Assembly (NCBI GenBank): GCA_003344405.1
Contig: NOWV01000006.1
Location: 744,001 to 808,000 of the forward strand
Direction of reading: 5' to 3'
Source of the DNA: Trichoplax sp. H2
Taxonomy: Eukaryota; Placozoa; Uniplacotomia; Trichoplacea
Length of the DNA: 64,000 nt
The notes beneath the pieces are model-generated. The model was not told the origin of the DNA. It made no database searches and saw only the letters and a list, made by a program, of their open reading frames with translations. The position numbers and the translations under genes are program-made. Shown here piece by piece: positions 1 to 13,339 of the stretch. The stretch's first letter is position 1; the number at the start of each line of letters is the position of its first letter.

Positions 1-3000
1 TAAATGTTACCAAAATAACAAATAGCAAATACTGCATAAGATCACTGAGGACTGTAGCCGTAATTCATCTCTTTGCATCTGATACGCATATGTACCGCAA
101 AACCGCGTACCTTACTAGCGGCTAAGCTAATATTTTCGAATTCTTCCATGTATGACTGTAAATTAATTTTCAAGACTTTTCTTAAGGTGGTTCCAGAATC
201 AGGTGTTAGATCAAATCCTATAAACTGCGACATCTAGAAGAGACGTAGTAACTACTTAGAGAACTCATCAGTTCATATCATTAGTAATTGTGATAGTATA
301 CTATTAACAGCAAGTACATACGAAAAATTTTAATTGCAATTGTGTCATAAAAGTATCTAAGCAATGCTGTAGTTGATAATTATAAGTAAAAACAAATCAT
401 ACAGTAAATATGCACAATACCGTACAAACAAAAAGTAAACGTATGATAACGAAAGCATTAGTGGCTTATTCCATCATATGTTTCAGAATAAATAGGGATA
501 TCACTTACGAACGAACCCAATTTATTTCATTGGTGTCGGCTATAATCTAACTGTAGATTAAAAGCATACAATTAAGAATGTACTTACTTGTTTCCAGTGT
601 CTGTCTCGTATACCAGGGTTACATAGAGTAGTCACCAATGGAATATGAACCTAAACACACAAGAGCAACGAATATTGTATATTAATCAACCTACTGCAAT
701 TGCAAGAACATGTGTACTAAATAAGGCTTCCAATAAAGGAATCTGTAAATGATAGCATGAGATATCAGCAAAATCGGCAAAAATATATATTTATTAAATG
801 ATTTTACAGTTACTATTTTTGTATTTTCTATAACCTTAAAATCCAATATTTGCTTTTGAATAGCGTTGGAAACTTTAATAGCTGGAGTTTCCTCATCTTT
901 TATTTCCCTATCTGACAATCTTTCTCCTTTCTTCTGACGTGTTGCCTCTTTCCCTTTACCTTTCTTTAGTCTAGCTGTAAACACCTTTGCAACCTTCAGA
1001 ATATCCCGATTGTATTCGTTTACCTAATAAAAATGTAAAACGATATTCACCAATTTCGAATCATAATATCACTAACAGTTTCAAATTCGACAATCAAACA
1101 ACACTTTTAAGCTACGTAAGTGTTGTGCATGAATTAGCAATTCGAAATACTTTGCATATGATACAGTTTAAAATCTAAATTCATTTTCTAAGTTAAAATA
1201 ACCCAACAGAAGGAGTTACTTTAATGTTAAATGAATTATTTCTCTCTAATTAATGCGGTCAAAAATATACTTGTACGTAAAATTGCATGATTCTCAAAGC
1301 TGGCAGAGCAAGGATTAACTACAAGCTTTAGCAACAAGATATGAATTATAAATTGGCCATCTAATGACAAATCAAATGTCCACTATTAGCGACTTTGTTA
1401 TTAAGTCGACTTTATAGTATTGTAAATTGATTTGGTGGTACATATACTGCACACCAATTGAATAGTAGTGCAGCGTAAATGCAGTAATGTACAGTATATG
1501 AAATATTTCTTTAAGTTAAATAAACGCTCAAGATAAACCATACAAAGCATTGCATCAACAGTATCAATCATATGAGTGTGCTGGTTAATGCACTAATAAT
1601 TTTAATGTAAATAGGATTAATTTCTATTCCAATGCCGGATTAACTGAGCACTATGGAAATAGTTATCTCCCAGTGTACTTGTATCTTCACCAAATACAGT
1701 ACTTACTGCACTTGCTGAAAAATTGCTCATCTCTCCAAACACCGTAAGAAAAATTTATTCCAGCAGTTATATAGATTCTTAACTTTCAAATGGCGCGGTA
1801 ATTTTAATTGTAAAACTTGCCAACATATCCAAGTACTGTACCATGCACACGTTTACGAGTCCTTCATGCACTTTATTATTTTGCTGGAACCATACAGTAC
1901 AGTACTGTACAGTATAGATCACTTCATCGTATTGATCGATTGATAATTTATAATTAATTAATGTACGAGAATACATAATTAATTAAGGAATGTCGTTATG
2001 AAAGTAACACAAAGGTTAGCAACATGATTGCTTGTCATCATGACCTGTATCTTATAGACTAACTCTATGAAGATGTTGAGAGTAATACCATCATACCATT
2101 AATTAATTACTGAATTTTGCTATGCGCAGCCATATTCAGTAAGTTTCGGTCAGGCTGTTTTAATACTAAGCATCAAAAACGGTATTGTACATTTATAACA
2201 CTGAGCTATATTCTAACTTAACTGCTAAACAGTAAACTCATGCATCCGTAACGTGCGTAAGTCACCGTCAGGTCTAGTCAATGCCCATTACGATGTGCTG
2301 TATAGACATTGAGTCAAATTCTCAGTGTAACTCGACGTCATTCATTTGCTAGAAGCCTAGAATGTTATACTTTCCATCACATCTTACAGCGTAGTCTATA
2401 GTTGTACTGAAATCTTTCATCACATGGAATTCGACTTAAGCTTGTAATATGCAGTATGGCTAGCCTACTATCAGATCACAACTTACTACTTTAGGAAAAT
2501 ATGGTGCTGTCCGAAAAATTAAATTGATGAAAGTAAACCAGAAATTCTTAAAAATTATAAAATTTAATCTTCTGTATTCGATTCCATCATTCTGTTCGTT
2601 ACCCCTCTAAATATGCAGCACTCAGAAAGTCTGTATCTAGAGCATCTCAAATATGATTGCAAGCCAGTAGTGATAAATCGGTATTTGAAAATGCAAAATC
2701 ATTCGGAGAATGACATTTTTACGACAAATCATTTCACATACCTCATTTTCAACCGTTTCCGCAATCAAATCCAGGAAGGATCCATCAGTCCACCTAAAAG
2801 TCAATTAATATCATATGTACTAATGAATTCAAGCCATTTTTCTTCCCAAAGTATAACAAGCGCATCCATACTATGCTTGCGTAGTTCTCGAACAAATTTT
2901 TTCGTCAAAAACACAAATAACAAAAAGCAATCACAGTTCATACTTTTTTTCTGATTTTTGCCATCTTACGGCAAGCGTAAAAAGCTTAGAAAATGGTTCC

Positions 3001-6000
3001 AGGGTATTCGATAAATGCTCAATTTCCGGGTAATAGGTAGACTCCCATTGCAGAAGCTGTTCCTCCTAGGTTATTAATTTGTAGGATCATAATCATTATA
3101 AAAAATGAAATCCAACGTAAATCAATGTGTTGCTAATAGAAAGTCTTGCAGTGTGATCTCAGAAAATTCACTTTTACCTCATTTATAACAGAAATCATTT
3201 CAGATATTTCTTGAATTTTTCTTTGTGTGCTTTGAACATCCTTGACGTATTGATTCATCATATCTAAGTCACCATATTCATTATATTCCATTACACGCCT
3301 ATTACAGTACAAGTCATATTTCGTAAGTTATCCGATGGAAATTACTGTTGTTCACAGAAGCACTCCCATTCGAAAGTCTGTAACAAGTCAGTATTACGTA
3401 TTTTCCGGCAATATCAAGCTCTGGCACTGAATTTTAATAAGGTCATCGTACGGTATCTCAAAGTTATAAAGAAACGCTAGTTCGCCAAGCCGCAATAGTA
3501 GTACTGTATACCTGTAATAGAATCCTTTTTGAAATAATTTCATTTTAAAAGCTCACCTATTCAATTTCTCTAAATCGAGAAGCACTTTCTCCCTTTTATC
3601 TACCAGATTGCGTTCGCTATTTTTTCTAGCTGTAGCGATTATCTATGTATAATGCATGTAATAAAAAGTATGACTTTCACAGGTTGTATCATGCAGAATA
3701 AAAACAAACTTACATCATCATTCTCTTCGAAAACTGGATCTATTCTTTGAGGCCAAGTTAATGTAATACTATTTAATTCGATATCGTCGGAACATAATAA
3801 ACTAGCTTCTAATAGATATAGTAGCCTATGGAAGGAACTCTGTAATTGGAAACCAAGTCATCATCAGCGAAGTCACAGTAGCAATAATGATTAATGACTT
3901 TATTTTACTTTTATCTTTTCGTTCAGCTGGAAAAGCTTCAATGCTTTTGCATCTGTAATGTAGTTGATGCTATCAATCATGTCCTTCGTTGACTGTGGCA
4001 CAGCCGAAGCACGACGTTGAATTTCTTCATATTCATGACATATTCTACCAGAATGTCAAGTATGTATCAAACACCGTTAATGTTATTTAAGTATTACAAC
4101 TTACAGAATAGAACTACTGTAAGTAGCTTTATTATGCACTCACAGACCACTGAGCCGTGGTTTAACAACCCCAAATAAATACCTCAAATTTTCTTGTCGA
4201 TGATCCTCGGACAATTTTCGCATCAGCCTATTAGCGTAGCTTCTCGCAATATCTGCAAGGCAAAATTTTATTTCTTCGCAATCTAACCTGACCATTGCGA
4301 AATGTGCCCAATTTGGTAAACCCATAATTTCTTTCGCCAATGAACGAAAGCGTCCAACTTTCTAATTGGTAACAACCCGTAAAATAAAATGAAGAGAGTC
4401 TTTCAGAAATGACAAACGACTACTTGACTAGCTAATATAGCTCATTGATAAATGCCCACCGTGCAGTATTCCTCAAAAGAATGTTCCCCACTCAAAAACG
4501 TTACCACCTCAGTTTCTGCAGTGCCATCAACTAAGAATCTATACGGATCTAATGATATGATACGAAAGTACTAATTTCAATATCATAGCAGTCCTCACTA
4601 CAGTATACAAAATTTCATACCATATATGTTCAGGTAACCATAAAGTTCGTTAAAACTATTTTCTACAACACTTAACAACCGTTTATTAGCTTCACCCAGA
4701 ACCGATGCATCAACACAGGTATCATGAAATATATTGGAGTTTCCATTTAGCCAAGACTGCAGTAATAAATAGAAATAGAGTAACACAATAACCGTCATCT
4801 AACGAGTCTTAATCCTGACCGTAGCGGGTCTACGACAATTTGAGGGGCACAATTTACCGCTGTACTACGTCGTATTATAGCTAAAAACAATGGACTTCTA
4901 AGACAAATACAGTATTTATCTGATAAAATCAGAATTCCCTGATGAAAATAATATCAATATAAATTTGATTGTAAGAGAATAGATTTAATATTTTACAATA
5001 TTCAATCCTATAAGGCGTAAAATTAATTTAATGTGGCAAAGTGACCGCAGCAAATCATCCGAGCCCGGGCAATAGCATATTAAAATAAAACCAAGCCTAC
5101 AGTATACTATATACAGTATATATACCTGCACTGTTGGAATTTTTTGTAGGGTGTTTGCTACAGTTGTAACAACGCCTAATAGTGCAGCTTCAAGTTCTTC
5201 TCTGGACGGATAGAAGATCAATTCATTGTTTTCTAAAGTCAGCGATAAATTAAATTGAGGCATCTTCGTAAGGTTTATATCTTGATCAAATAACGCAACC
5301 CATTCTCCAATCGTACGGTTAATATAGTTTTTCATCTATAATTACGTAGGAATGATATTTAGCTGATAATCGAAATATTATTTTATTAAAGAGTTGATTA
5401 TTTCTGTTTACCAAATTTGAAATCAATATCGAAACACTTGAAAAGAAAGAATCTGCTTTTGAGCCAGTTACTTCAGCGAACAATTTACGATCGCTAAATA
5501 TATTCAATATTTCTGGAAACCATCTAAAAAGAATCACAAAAATAATTTAATGAGTCAGTGCGACAAATCGATATAGCCCTCACCTAAAACTCTCTCAGTC
5601 ACGCTAATTATAAATATACTTGTTCAATATTTTTTCCTCAGTTCTTTCACAGTCTATGACAATGTCATTTTTCAGATCTCCTAATTCGTTTGGACCTTTA
5701 TCCCTAATAAAGGTAAAGAATTCGTCAGAATTCGTAACTTACAGACACACTATTGATTAATGCAAAAAATAATTTTGATTATCGATCTTAGCTATATCAA
5801 ATAATACGTTCTATGCCCCTTAATAAGATTCGCAAAAATACTGTAGGAATGTCGCTAGTAACCTGATGTTCTTAAAGTTTACAATTTCCTGATCTCTAAA
5901 TTTTTGGGAAAGGCATAAAATTTTCAGCATTGCGGGATGTAGAATATGCAGATCACTAATCAACTTTCGCCTCGCATCTTCAAAATTTTTCTTCCATGGA

Positions 6001-7030
6001 GTTGAAAAGTCAAGGCCACTATTGTTTAAAAGTTACGGTGAGAATATGATACGAAATATCAGAGCAGCCTCGCAAGCACTGTGCAAGGATCTTGCGCAAG
6101 CTTAAAGTGATAATTAATATCGCATAAAATAATAGGTAAAGTGCTGCGTACGTGGGATCAGCTTTGCGTTGATCTTCGCCTTCTACTAGCTTAATATGAG
6201 GCTTGAGTAAAACATACTGAGCTATTACAATAGTAACAGAAAACATTAGTTTACGAAATTTGCACCGAAGACTTAAATATAATGCAGACCCACCCATTGA
6301 TTTCTGTAAGCTTGACATATAAATATCCTCAATTTCTTGACATATCACATCCCTTCGAGATGAAAGAGGCTTTGATCTCAAGAGCGATTCTGGTATTTTT
6401 GAATATATATTATTCCACCAAGTGCCTACCATTCCAGAGACAGGACTACTACGAACTTGTGCTCTTAAGTATTGATAATTCAGCTGCAGAGTTATAAAAT
6501 CAATAATTAGAACATTTGACCTATTTAATTACGAAACAAGAAAGACTGATTATATTATCATGGTGCACCCTCTTTTTCCTGTCTTGGCTCATCATCTTCG
6601 TAAAATTAAGAAAATTGACGTAAAGTTAATTTTGAGAATGTATGCCACAGAAATATATAAACAGCTTAAATGCTTCATATATTCTTGGGACTTACAGTTT
6701 CAGGCATTTCTGGAATATCAGGGTCACAATCACCCACCGTTAAATTTACAGCTACTGTCCGTGAATGCAAGACTTCGGCGCGCATTTGTCTGATTTATTG
6801 TTTTGAGACAGCATTGAATTACCTTGTCAATCGCACAGCGTTGCTAAATTCACGTAATATTAGAATTCGAGTACAAATATAGTAATGAACTTTACTAACA
6901 TTTGCGAGTCAAGGTTAGTCTTTACTTTTGCTGCTCTTCGGTAAGTCCAAAGGGAGCTTTTATTATAATCAGTCGTACCTTGTTCACCATTAGCCGACTC
7001 AGGACGAAGTTCCCGTTTACTGAAACTCAT
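1..7030 (-). CDS. Axonemal dynein heavy chain, N-terminal part (5' portion of gene, runs off left edge)
   Basis: Motor subunit of an axonemal dynein; this part is the tail and the start of the linker, before the AAA+ ring. Exons read on the minus strand: 7030-6900, 6789-6696, 6595-6533, 6483-6294, 6221-6152, 6018-5863, 5703-5620, 5523-5412, 5335-5126, 4756-4621, 4515-4460, 4361-4183, 4044-3909, 3839-3714, 3625-3557, 3298-3178, 3065-2935, 2793-2742, 1023-835, 650-588, 233-111, about 830 residues. The family signature NPGIRDRHWKQ is encoded near 590-625, followed by FIGFDLTP, which opens the next linker segment. Upstream come tail motifs such as WPQRID and PEIEHLSNTLEPF. The start ATG at 7030 opens MSFSKREL. 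The short tail fits the single-headed inner-arm group (DNAH3/6/7/12 type), but I cannot name the paralog. Frame closes at all junctions except exon 14/15. Exon 3 is the least certain. The 1.7 kb intron 1024-2741 carries a small TACAG array at 1891-1916. Confidence 0.9.
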
Positions 7031-7497
7031 CTTGCAACACTAAAGATATTGAAAGCACAGTTACGTTTATTACATCTAAGCCTTTACTTCCTTATAGGTC
7101 AGTCATGATGGAGGTAGTAAAGGGAACTTACAGTTATTATTTTTAATGTAGCTCCATAATCGGAATAGCAAAGATGTAAATACTACAATCCTATGTATTA
7201 AATAGATCTTTACTATTAAATTAATACTAATCTATCTTCTCAGAAGCAAACACGCAAAATTATGTTTCGATACTACAGAATCAGGCAAAATAAGATTCTT
7301 CTGATGGAAAGCATATATTAAAAGCGGCTAAGAATACAAATTCTAGCAAGTAATAATTAGTCTTCTCCTTGTAAAGAATTCAGCAAATAAAAAATCATCA
7401 TCTACGGTAATTTATACGACTGCGAATTGTAATTCGCTCGCGTTACCGTGGCAACACTAACATACTTTAAAGTACTGTACCAGTGTACCTATTAACA

Positions 7498-7745
7498 ATC
7501 ACATACAGTACCGTACAGTACAGTACTCGATTTTGCAATCCTCTTTGTACAGTACTGTATTGTACTGTACTGTACAGTGTACAGTACTGTATTGTACTGT
7601 ACTGTACAGTGTACAGTACAGTATGAGCGTACAGTTTTCAGTACACAGCGGCATACTGTACTGTACAGTACTGTACAGTAACCCACCAGAAAAAATAGCT
7701 ACTGTACAGTACAGTATGTACTGTACGACAGAAATTTTCTTGGGC
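7498..7745. repeat. CTGTA/TACAG pentamer array with 32-bp tandem duplication
   Basis: Short runs of CTGTA and its reverse complement TACAG alternate, so the array switches strand repeatedly and is rich in GTAC. A 32-bp unit is duplicated exactly at 7546-7577 and 7578-7609. The array ends in a weak inverted repeat whose arms lie near 7680-7695 and 7728-7745. Open frames across it are an artefact of the repeat. Confidence 0.9.
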
Positions 7746-9990
7746 GGACAGACATTTGGCCTACTTTGGTAAATTATGTCCAACACTTTATTATGGCAGT
7801 AGTTTAGTACCTTGTTAGTCGATTCTGAATGGACTGAGTTTTTCTAAATTAAGTAAGGTTCCATTTCCTGTTACTAATTTCTCATTAGAAGCAGTAAATT
7901 TAGATCATGAACGTAATTTAAATTAATACGAGTGATTTAGAAAACAGACACAGAAGATCAATACTAAGTAACAGCTTTTCGATATTTTCGGCCTACTCTG
8001 GTATGGCAGTCTGTCCATCCGAGGAGAGTTTTAGGTCCAGGTATTTTTCCTAGTAGTAAGTGGCTATGGCTACGCATACCATTACGCTTTGTGTATGTCA
8101 ATCAGATCGACTTTAAATTTTTCATCATCTGCATATTGAAATAATTATGTCCGTGTGTCTATCTACTTTTCAGTGCATACTAAACACGAAGTAAAAAGTA
8201 CCATAGTACGCGATATATCACGACTCACTCGTAGCTAAGCACGAGCGAGAATTCCATGTAAATACAGCAAGTAAAAATATCATCTAGGTAATAATAAATA
8301 ACGCGCGATTGAATTATTTGAAAGTAAGGGATACGTTTAATTGCGCAATGTCCTTGCTTAAAATGAAGTCACCTATTGCAAACAGTAGATTTAATCCCCT
8401 TTAAAAGTTGCTATTACCGTACTATAGCTATATTACATGTACAGTAATATCAATTTCGTTTGCGTAAGCTTCGAGTCGAACCTGGAATCTGGGTAATGAC
8501 AGTAGGAATTTATTGAATCACAACGGGTAACATTCCTAGCTAATAATATAATTACAAGGAATAGTCAAAACTTACACTGCCCTTATAAATCATTAAGTAA
8601 TCTACTGTACGCAATAAAGTACAGAAGGCTAATTCTGTTTAGTTAAATGGAATATCGAGCTTTACGTCAGCATATTCCAAAAGCAATCGCTCACATTCTT
8701 ATTATGCACCGAAATTGATAGAGATAAGATCATATTCTTATACCATGACTGTTTAACGAGTACGTATGTATGTACCTGTTTGAGTACTAAATTCAGTGTA
8801 CTTGCGATATGCCTAGTCAGTTCGCAAACTGCAAAAATACCAAAACAACTAAATCAGAGAAACCATCTTTATTCATGCAGTAATATTACTAAAACCAAAG
8901 AATCCATAAATATATTTCTTTGTAGATTATAATCATAATAATAATAGGCTGATTCAAGTAATCAATACATACGTAACTTGCTGAAGTAATTGCTTAACAG
9001 TTAGAGATACAATTATCAATCAAGTAGTTATTATCGAATTGATCATGTTCCGATTATGAAAATTTTTATTTATTTTTGCAAGTTCTCTTATTGATATTTA
9101 CTGTTACACTTGACATTAGCCTTGAAGAATTGTATCAGTTAATATTAAAAGACGTATTGTCGACATTTTGCGAATTGACAGGATTTCGTACTTGGGGAAC
9201 TGTTACAAGAACACAGTCAAGAAGTCAAGTCCTGCAATTTTTTACCTCTAAAAAACGCTAAATTTCGATGCCAATGCGACAGACAGAGAAAACACTGCAT
9301 CAAAGACGTCTGCTCTAAACTCAAGCAATAGCAATGATGCGAGGCTGGAAAGCGTAGTCACCTTATGAAGCCTTATCAACAGAATAAGTTGTATGCGACG
9401 AAACTCTTACTGTAAATCCATGGTACTTAAAAAAATATCATCATTGCAACTAAACCTTTTATAAATGATGAAATAGTGAATGGATATTGTAATAAAAAAT
9501 ATACGGTATTCGTAATTCATTATTAAATTGCGAATTAAAGCCATTAACAATTAATAACTGCATTAATTCATCGCGGTTTCTGAAGTAACAATATTGGACC
9601 GTCACAAATTAATCATGATTAATTTTTTAGTTCACGTGGCTTCTGTAACTGCATATCGTGCCTTACCTACTACTGTTAGTATTAAAACTGCGAGAGCTGA
9701 GCGATGTATAAGAAATAAATTGAAGGTGATCACTAAGCAAGATTGAATAACTTTCGGTAGCATCATTGGTCAGCAACCGTACATTAACGAGTTGGAAAAT
9801 TTAACTCTAGACTACTCAATAAAAAAATTTTCAACACTATGTCTACTATACTGTATACCAACTAACTTGGGGAGTTTCGTAAATTTCTCGAATACAAAAA
9901 TACTTACGTATGTTAAAAAGACTTATCTAGAGATCGGCAACAGCTTTGTCAAAAGCGTGGTAGTCCACTGTACTAAAAATTAAAAATTTC
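7746..9990. other. Intergenic DNA, no recognisable gene
   Basis: No exon set with closing frames was found on either strand. The best open stretch, 9076-9261 plus, begins at TTG rather than ATG and matches no family I recognise. Scattered single copies of the CTGTA/TACAG motif occur. Otherwise I see nothing here. Confidence 0.6.
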
Positions 9991-11497
9991 ATTATAAAAC
10001 TGAACATATAAACACTAATTAATGTAAGTAGAGAAAATTGTATATTATATAGTTGTAGAAAACAAATAGTTCGCATATGAAATTTATTGTTTACTAATCA
10101 AAGACTTACAGTAAATCTAGATTTAAATAATGTAAAATAACAATAAAAAAATCTAATGCAAAAAAACAAGAAAAACCAAAGTGATTACGAGAACAAATCT
10201 GCGCGTCAAATACTATAACTTAAAATAATAACTTGCGAATTTTATTATAGACAGTTAATGAAAAAAACATTTCGAACAGAAAATCGATACAGAAATAAAG
10301 ATTGTTAATAATTTCAAGAAATTCCTATCAATCCTCAAAAAATTCTTTGACCTATATTTGAACTCAACTAAGAAATGTATGAAAATGATGAATAAAAAAA
10401 TTACAAAAATTATACGATAAAAATCATGCAAGATAAAAAAAGCTAATGTAAAGTAGTTTAGAGAACTTTCAATGTCTAAAAACTACAAATTCCAAGAAAT
10501 AAACAGTAATATAAACTGTTTAAAACCTGTAATTAGAATACCTAAAATACTAAAAAAAATTTTACAAAAGAGCTTTAGAACGAGTAAACTGAATAAAATA
10601 TAAAATTCTAAAAAATAATTCTGGCAGATAGCAAAAAGAAAAACTTTAATAACACTATAAATATTAAAAATGAAAACCTGAAGCATGGCTTCAACAAACT
10701 AAAAAAAAGTTGCACATTAAAGTTTGTCAGTGTATTTAATATTTAAACCGAAAAGCAAACGATTATGAAGTAACTAAACGACAAAAGTTCTTGAAATTAA
10801 TAATTAGTATAATAAAATAGTCTTATAAAAAATGGAAAAAGCGTTCTGGCTTTTACATAAGAATGTCGATAAGAAATCAAAACGTATACGAAGTTTTCCG
10901 ATCGATACTATAAAACCTGGCTGTAAAAGACATAAAAATTTCTTTCGCGTGGAAACATTTAAATATTAAAAAATCGATTTCGTCTATCGATTTATTAACA
11001 ATGAAATAATTATATATAATGTCCCTTTACTAAAAAAAAGGTAACGCAACTTTTAATTTATATAAATTATAGATTCAAGCGAATAACTATAATTAACAAT
11101 TTTAAAAAGTAATTCTTCAAGCCTCAGGAAAAATTAGTTGAAAATAAATATAATTTAATTCTCAATCGCCTGTATTACGCTGAAATTAAATCTAAAATAG
11201 TAAAATTTATGCGTATTTCTCGAAAGAAAACCGTATAAAAACTAAAATATTCTCTCCAAAAAACAATCTTTAAGATATTATCCGTTATGTAAAAAAATAT
11301 GTAAAATTTAAAACATTTTTAAAAGTAAAAAGGTAATTCCATGAAATATATTTATAACACAAGATAATTGAAATAAAAATTTTGTCTTTAGATTAAATAA
11401 ATACAGTAGCAAATTAACTCTTGACGCATCTTAAAATATTGAAAATTTTGAACAAAGGAAGAAAAGAAGCTTTTTTGTTATAAAAATAAACTGGTCA

Positions 11498-11553
11498 ATA
11501 CACAAAAATTTTCATTGGTATCTACCAATGAAAGTATACAAATTTTTGTGTAT
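11498..11553. repeat. Imperfect inverted repeat (hairpin)
   Basis: The left arm ATACACAAAAATTT then TCATTGGTA is mirrored by TACCAATGA and AAATTTTTGTGTAT on the right. The tip is only 2 nt and there is a one-sided bulge of about 8 nt in the right arm. Confidence 0.75.
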
Positions 11554-13319
11554 AAATTGTAAAATGGAAATTCTAAACAAATATAATTTAGAAAAAAAAT
11601 ACAGGATACAGTACAGCAAAATTAAGCCTAATGTTGAAAAGATTTTACACTATGAGTACAGTTCACATCGTAAACTAAATAAAATATCTAAGATAGTAGT
11701 ATTTCATTGCAAAATACCTAGACCGTTTAAGGAAGTTCTTCGTTGAAATATTCTAGCTATGAAAATTATACAGTAAGCAGCATATGTAAGCAGGTTTAGT
11801 AAGAACTATTCATTTATTCATAAAAAAATGTATTTTGAGAACGGCTACAGAACGATTTTGATTAGCTAAAACTTAAAGCAATAAGTTTAGTTTTTCGATT
11901 TCAAAGTATCAAATATAATAATAGCCTGTTTTAGATCTACAAATATATCATATCAATTCTATGTAGCCGGCTAAACTTACATGCAAGTACTACCACACAT
12001 TTCCTTCTTAGATTATGTACACTAACGTGCTACGAAAAAAGTAAACTTCCGTAGAAAACTAAACAGAAATTAAAACTTCGACCTCTGTCAAAAAAGTTTA
12101 CACTACCTTAGATGACATACTTTACAGATCTAGTGTAATGAATTCATACCTTAAACATATAATCAATAAAGGTTAAAAAATCAATTATCAAAATAAATTT
12201 TTTGAGTTTATGACTGATCAAATTATTTCCTATTTACTCGTTATGAATTGAATTAACTTAAGTACACAAGTGCCTAAATTTCCTATTCAAAATTAGTTTT
12301 TCATTACTGATGAATAAACGAGGTACCTTAATTAAAATCTACTATTAAAATCTAATAAAAAAATTTAACTATTTAAATTAGAAAGAAATATTACTTCGAA
12401 AGATTTCAGGGGTGCATAATTTAATCTCCCTAAAAAAAGAAAAACCCTTCTTTATTTAGTAGAGGTTGTCACTTAAGAAGAAGTATTTACATTTAATTCG
12501 AAGTTTTAGAAATAATTAAAATAGCAAAAATTTACTTTAATAGCTATAAATATAAGCATCTAAAAAATCATAAAATGTGATTCTTGAATTACACAAATTT
12601 TGGAAACTAATTTTTAAGTGATCGCATTTACTAAACCTCTAAATACTGGGTCCGTAAATGTTTAATATATATAATATGAAAAGAAAATTTACTGAAAATT
12701 TAATACGTTAGCTATACGTAATCATAAAGTCATGTTTATATACTTTAAAGAAATATATAATCTCATAATAATAATGACTATAAATAGTAGATATGTTCCT
12801 ATACTAATTTAAAAAAATGTTGTATAAATTGAATGATGAGTAAGAGAATGTTTACTTTAATAGAGGTAAATGTAAATTAGAAAAAAAAATTTTAAAATGA
12901 CAACTTACACTTAAACGATTAGGTTTAGACCAATAAATTAATTTTAAAACAACTCGAGCTGTAAAAAGTAGATAGGAGGTACGGGTAAGTACATGTTAGG
13001 GCTAAAACTCGAAATAAGAATATATATAACTTTAATGAAGGTTACTACAGAAAAAGGAAACAAATTTCGTTTTAGTTCTTTCAAATATGCAATAAAATTA
13101 AACAACTCGATAGAGATATCTATTGACTAGATATGATAGAAGATTGTACTTGAAAAAATTTGTGTCACCGTCTTAAGTTAGAAATTCGAAAGATTTTACT
13201 CTATGGACTTCAGGCGGATTAATATTATGCATAATAAAAGAATTGGATTTAAGCAGTGACGTATACGGATATTACATATACTGTATATGTATGTATTTAT
13301 GATAGTATCTCAGCTAATG

Positions 13320-13339
13320 TTAGGGTTAGGTTAGGGTTA
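13320..13339 (+). repeat. Interstitial telomere-like motif
   Basis: TTAGGG, TTAGG and TTAGGG follow each other directly (one base missing in the middle unit), then TTA. This is the animal telomere unit, but only about three copies. Confidence 0.6.

Noticed and set aside
9076-9261. Open frame with LEELYQLILKDVLSTFCELTG-like sequence
   Set aside because: It starts at TTG, has no neighbouring exons with matching phase, and no family I can support. It could be a gene relic but is not reportable as a gene.
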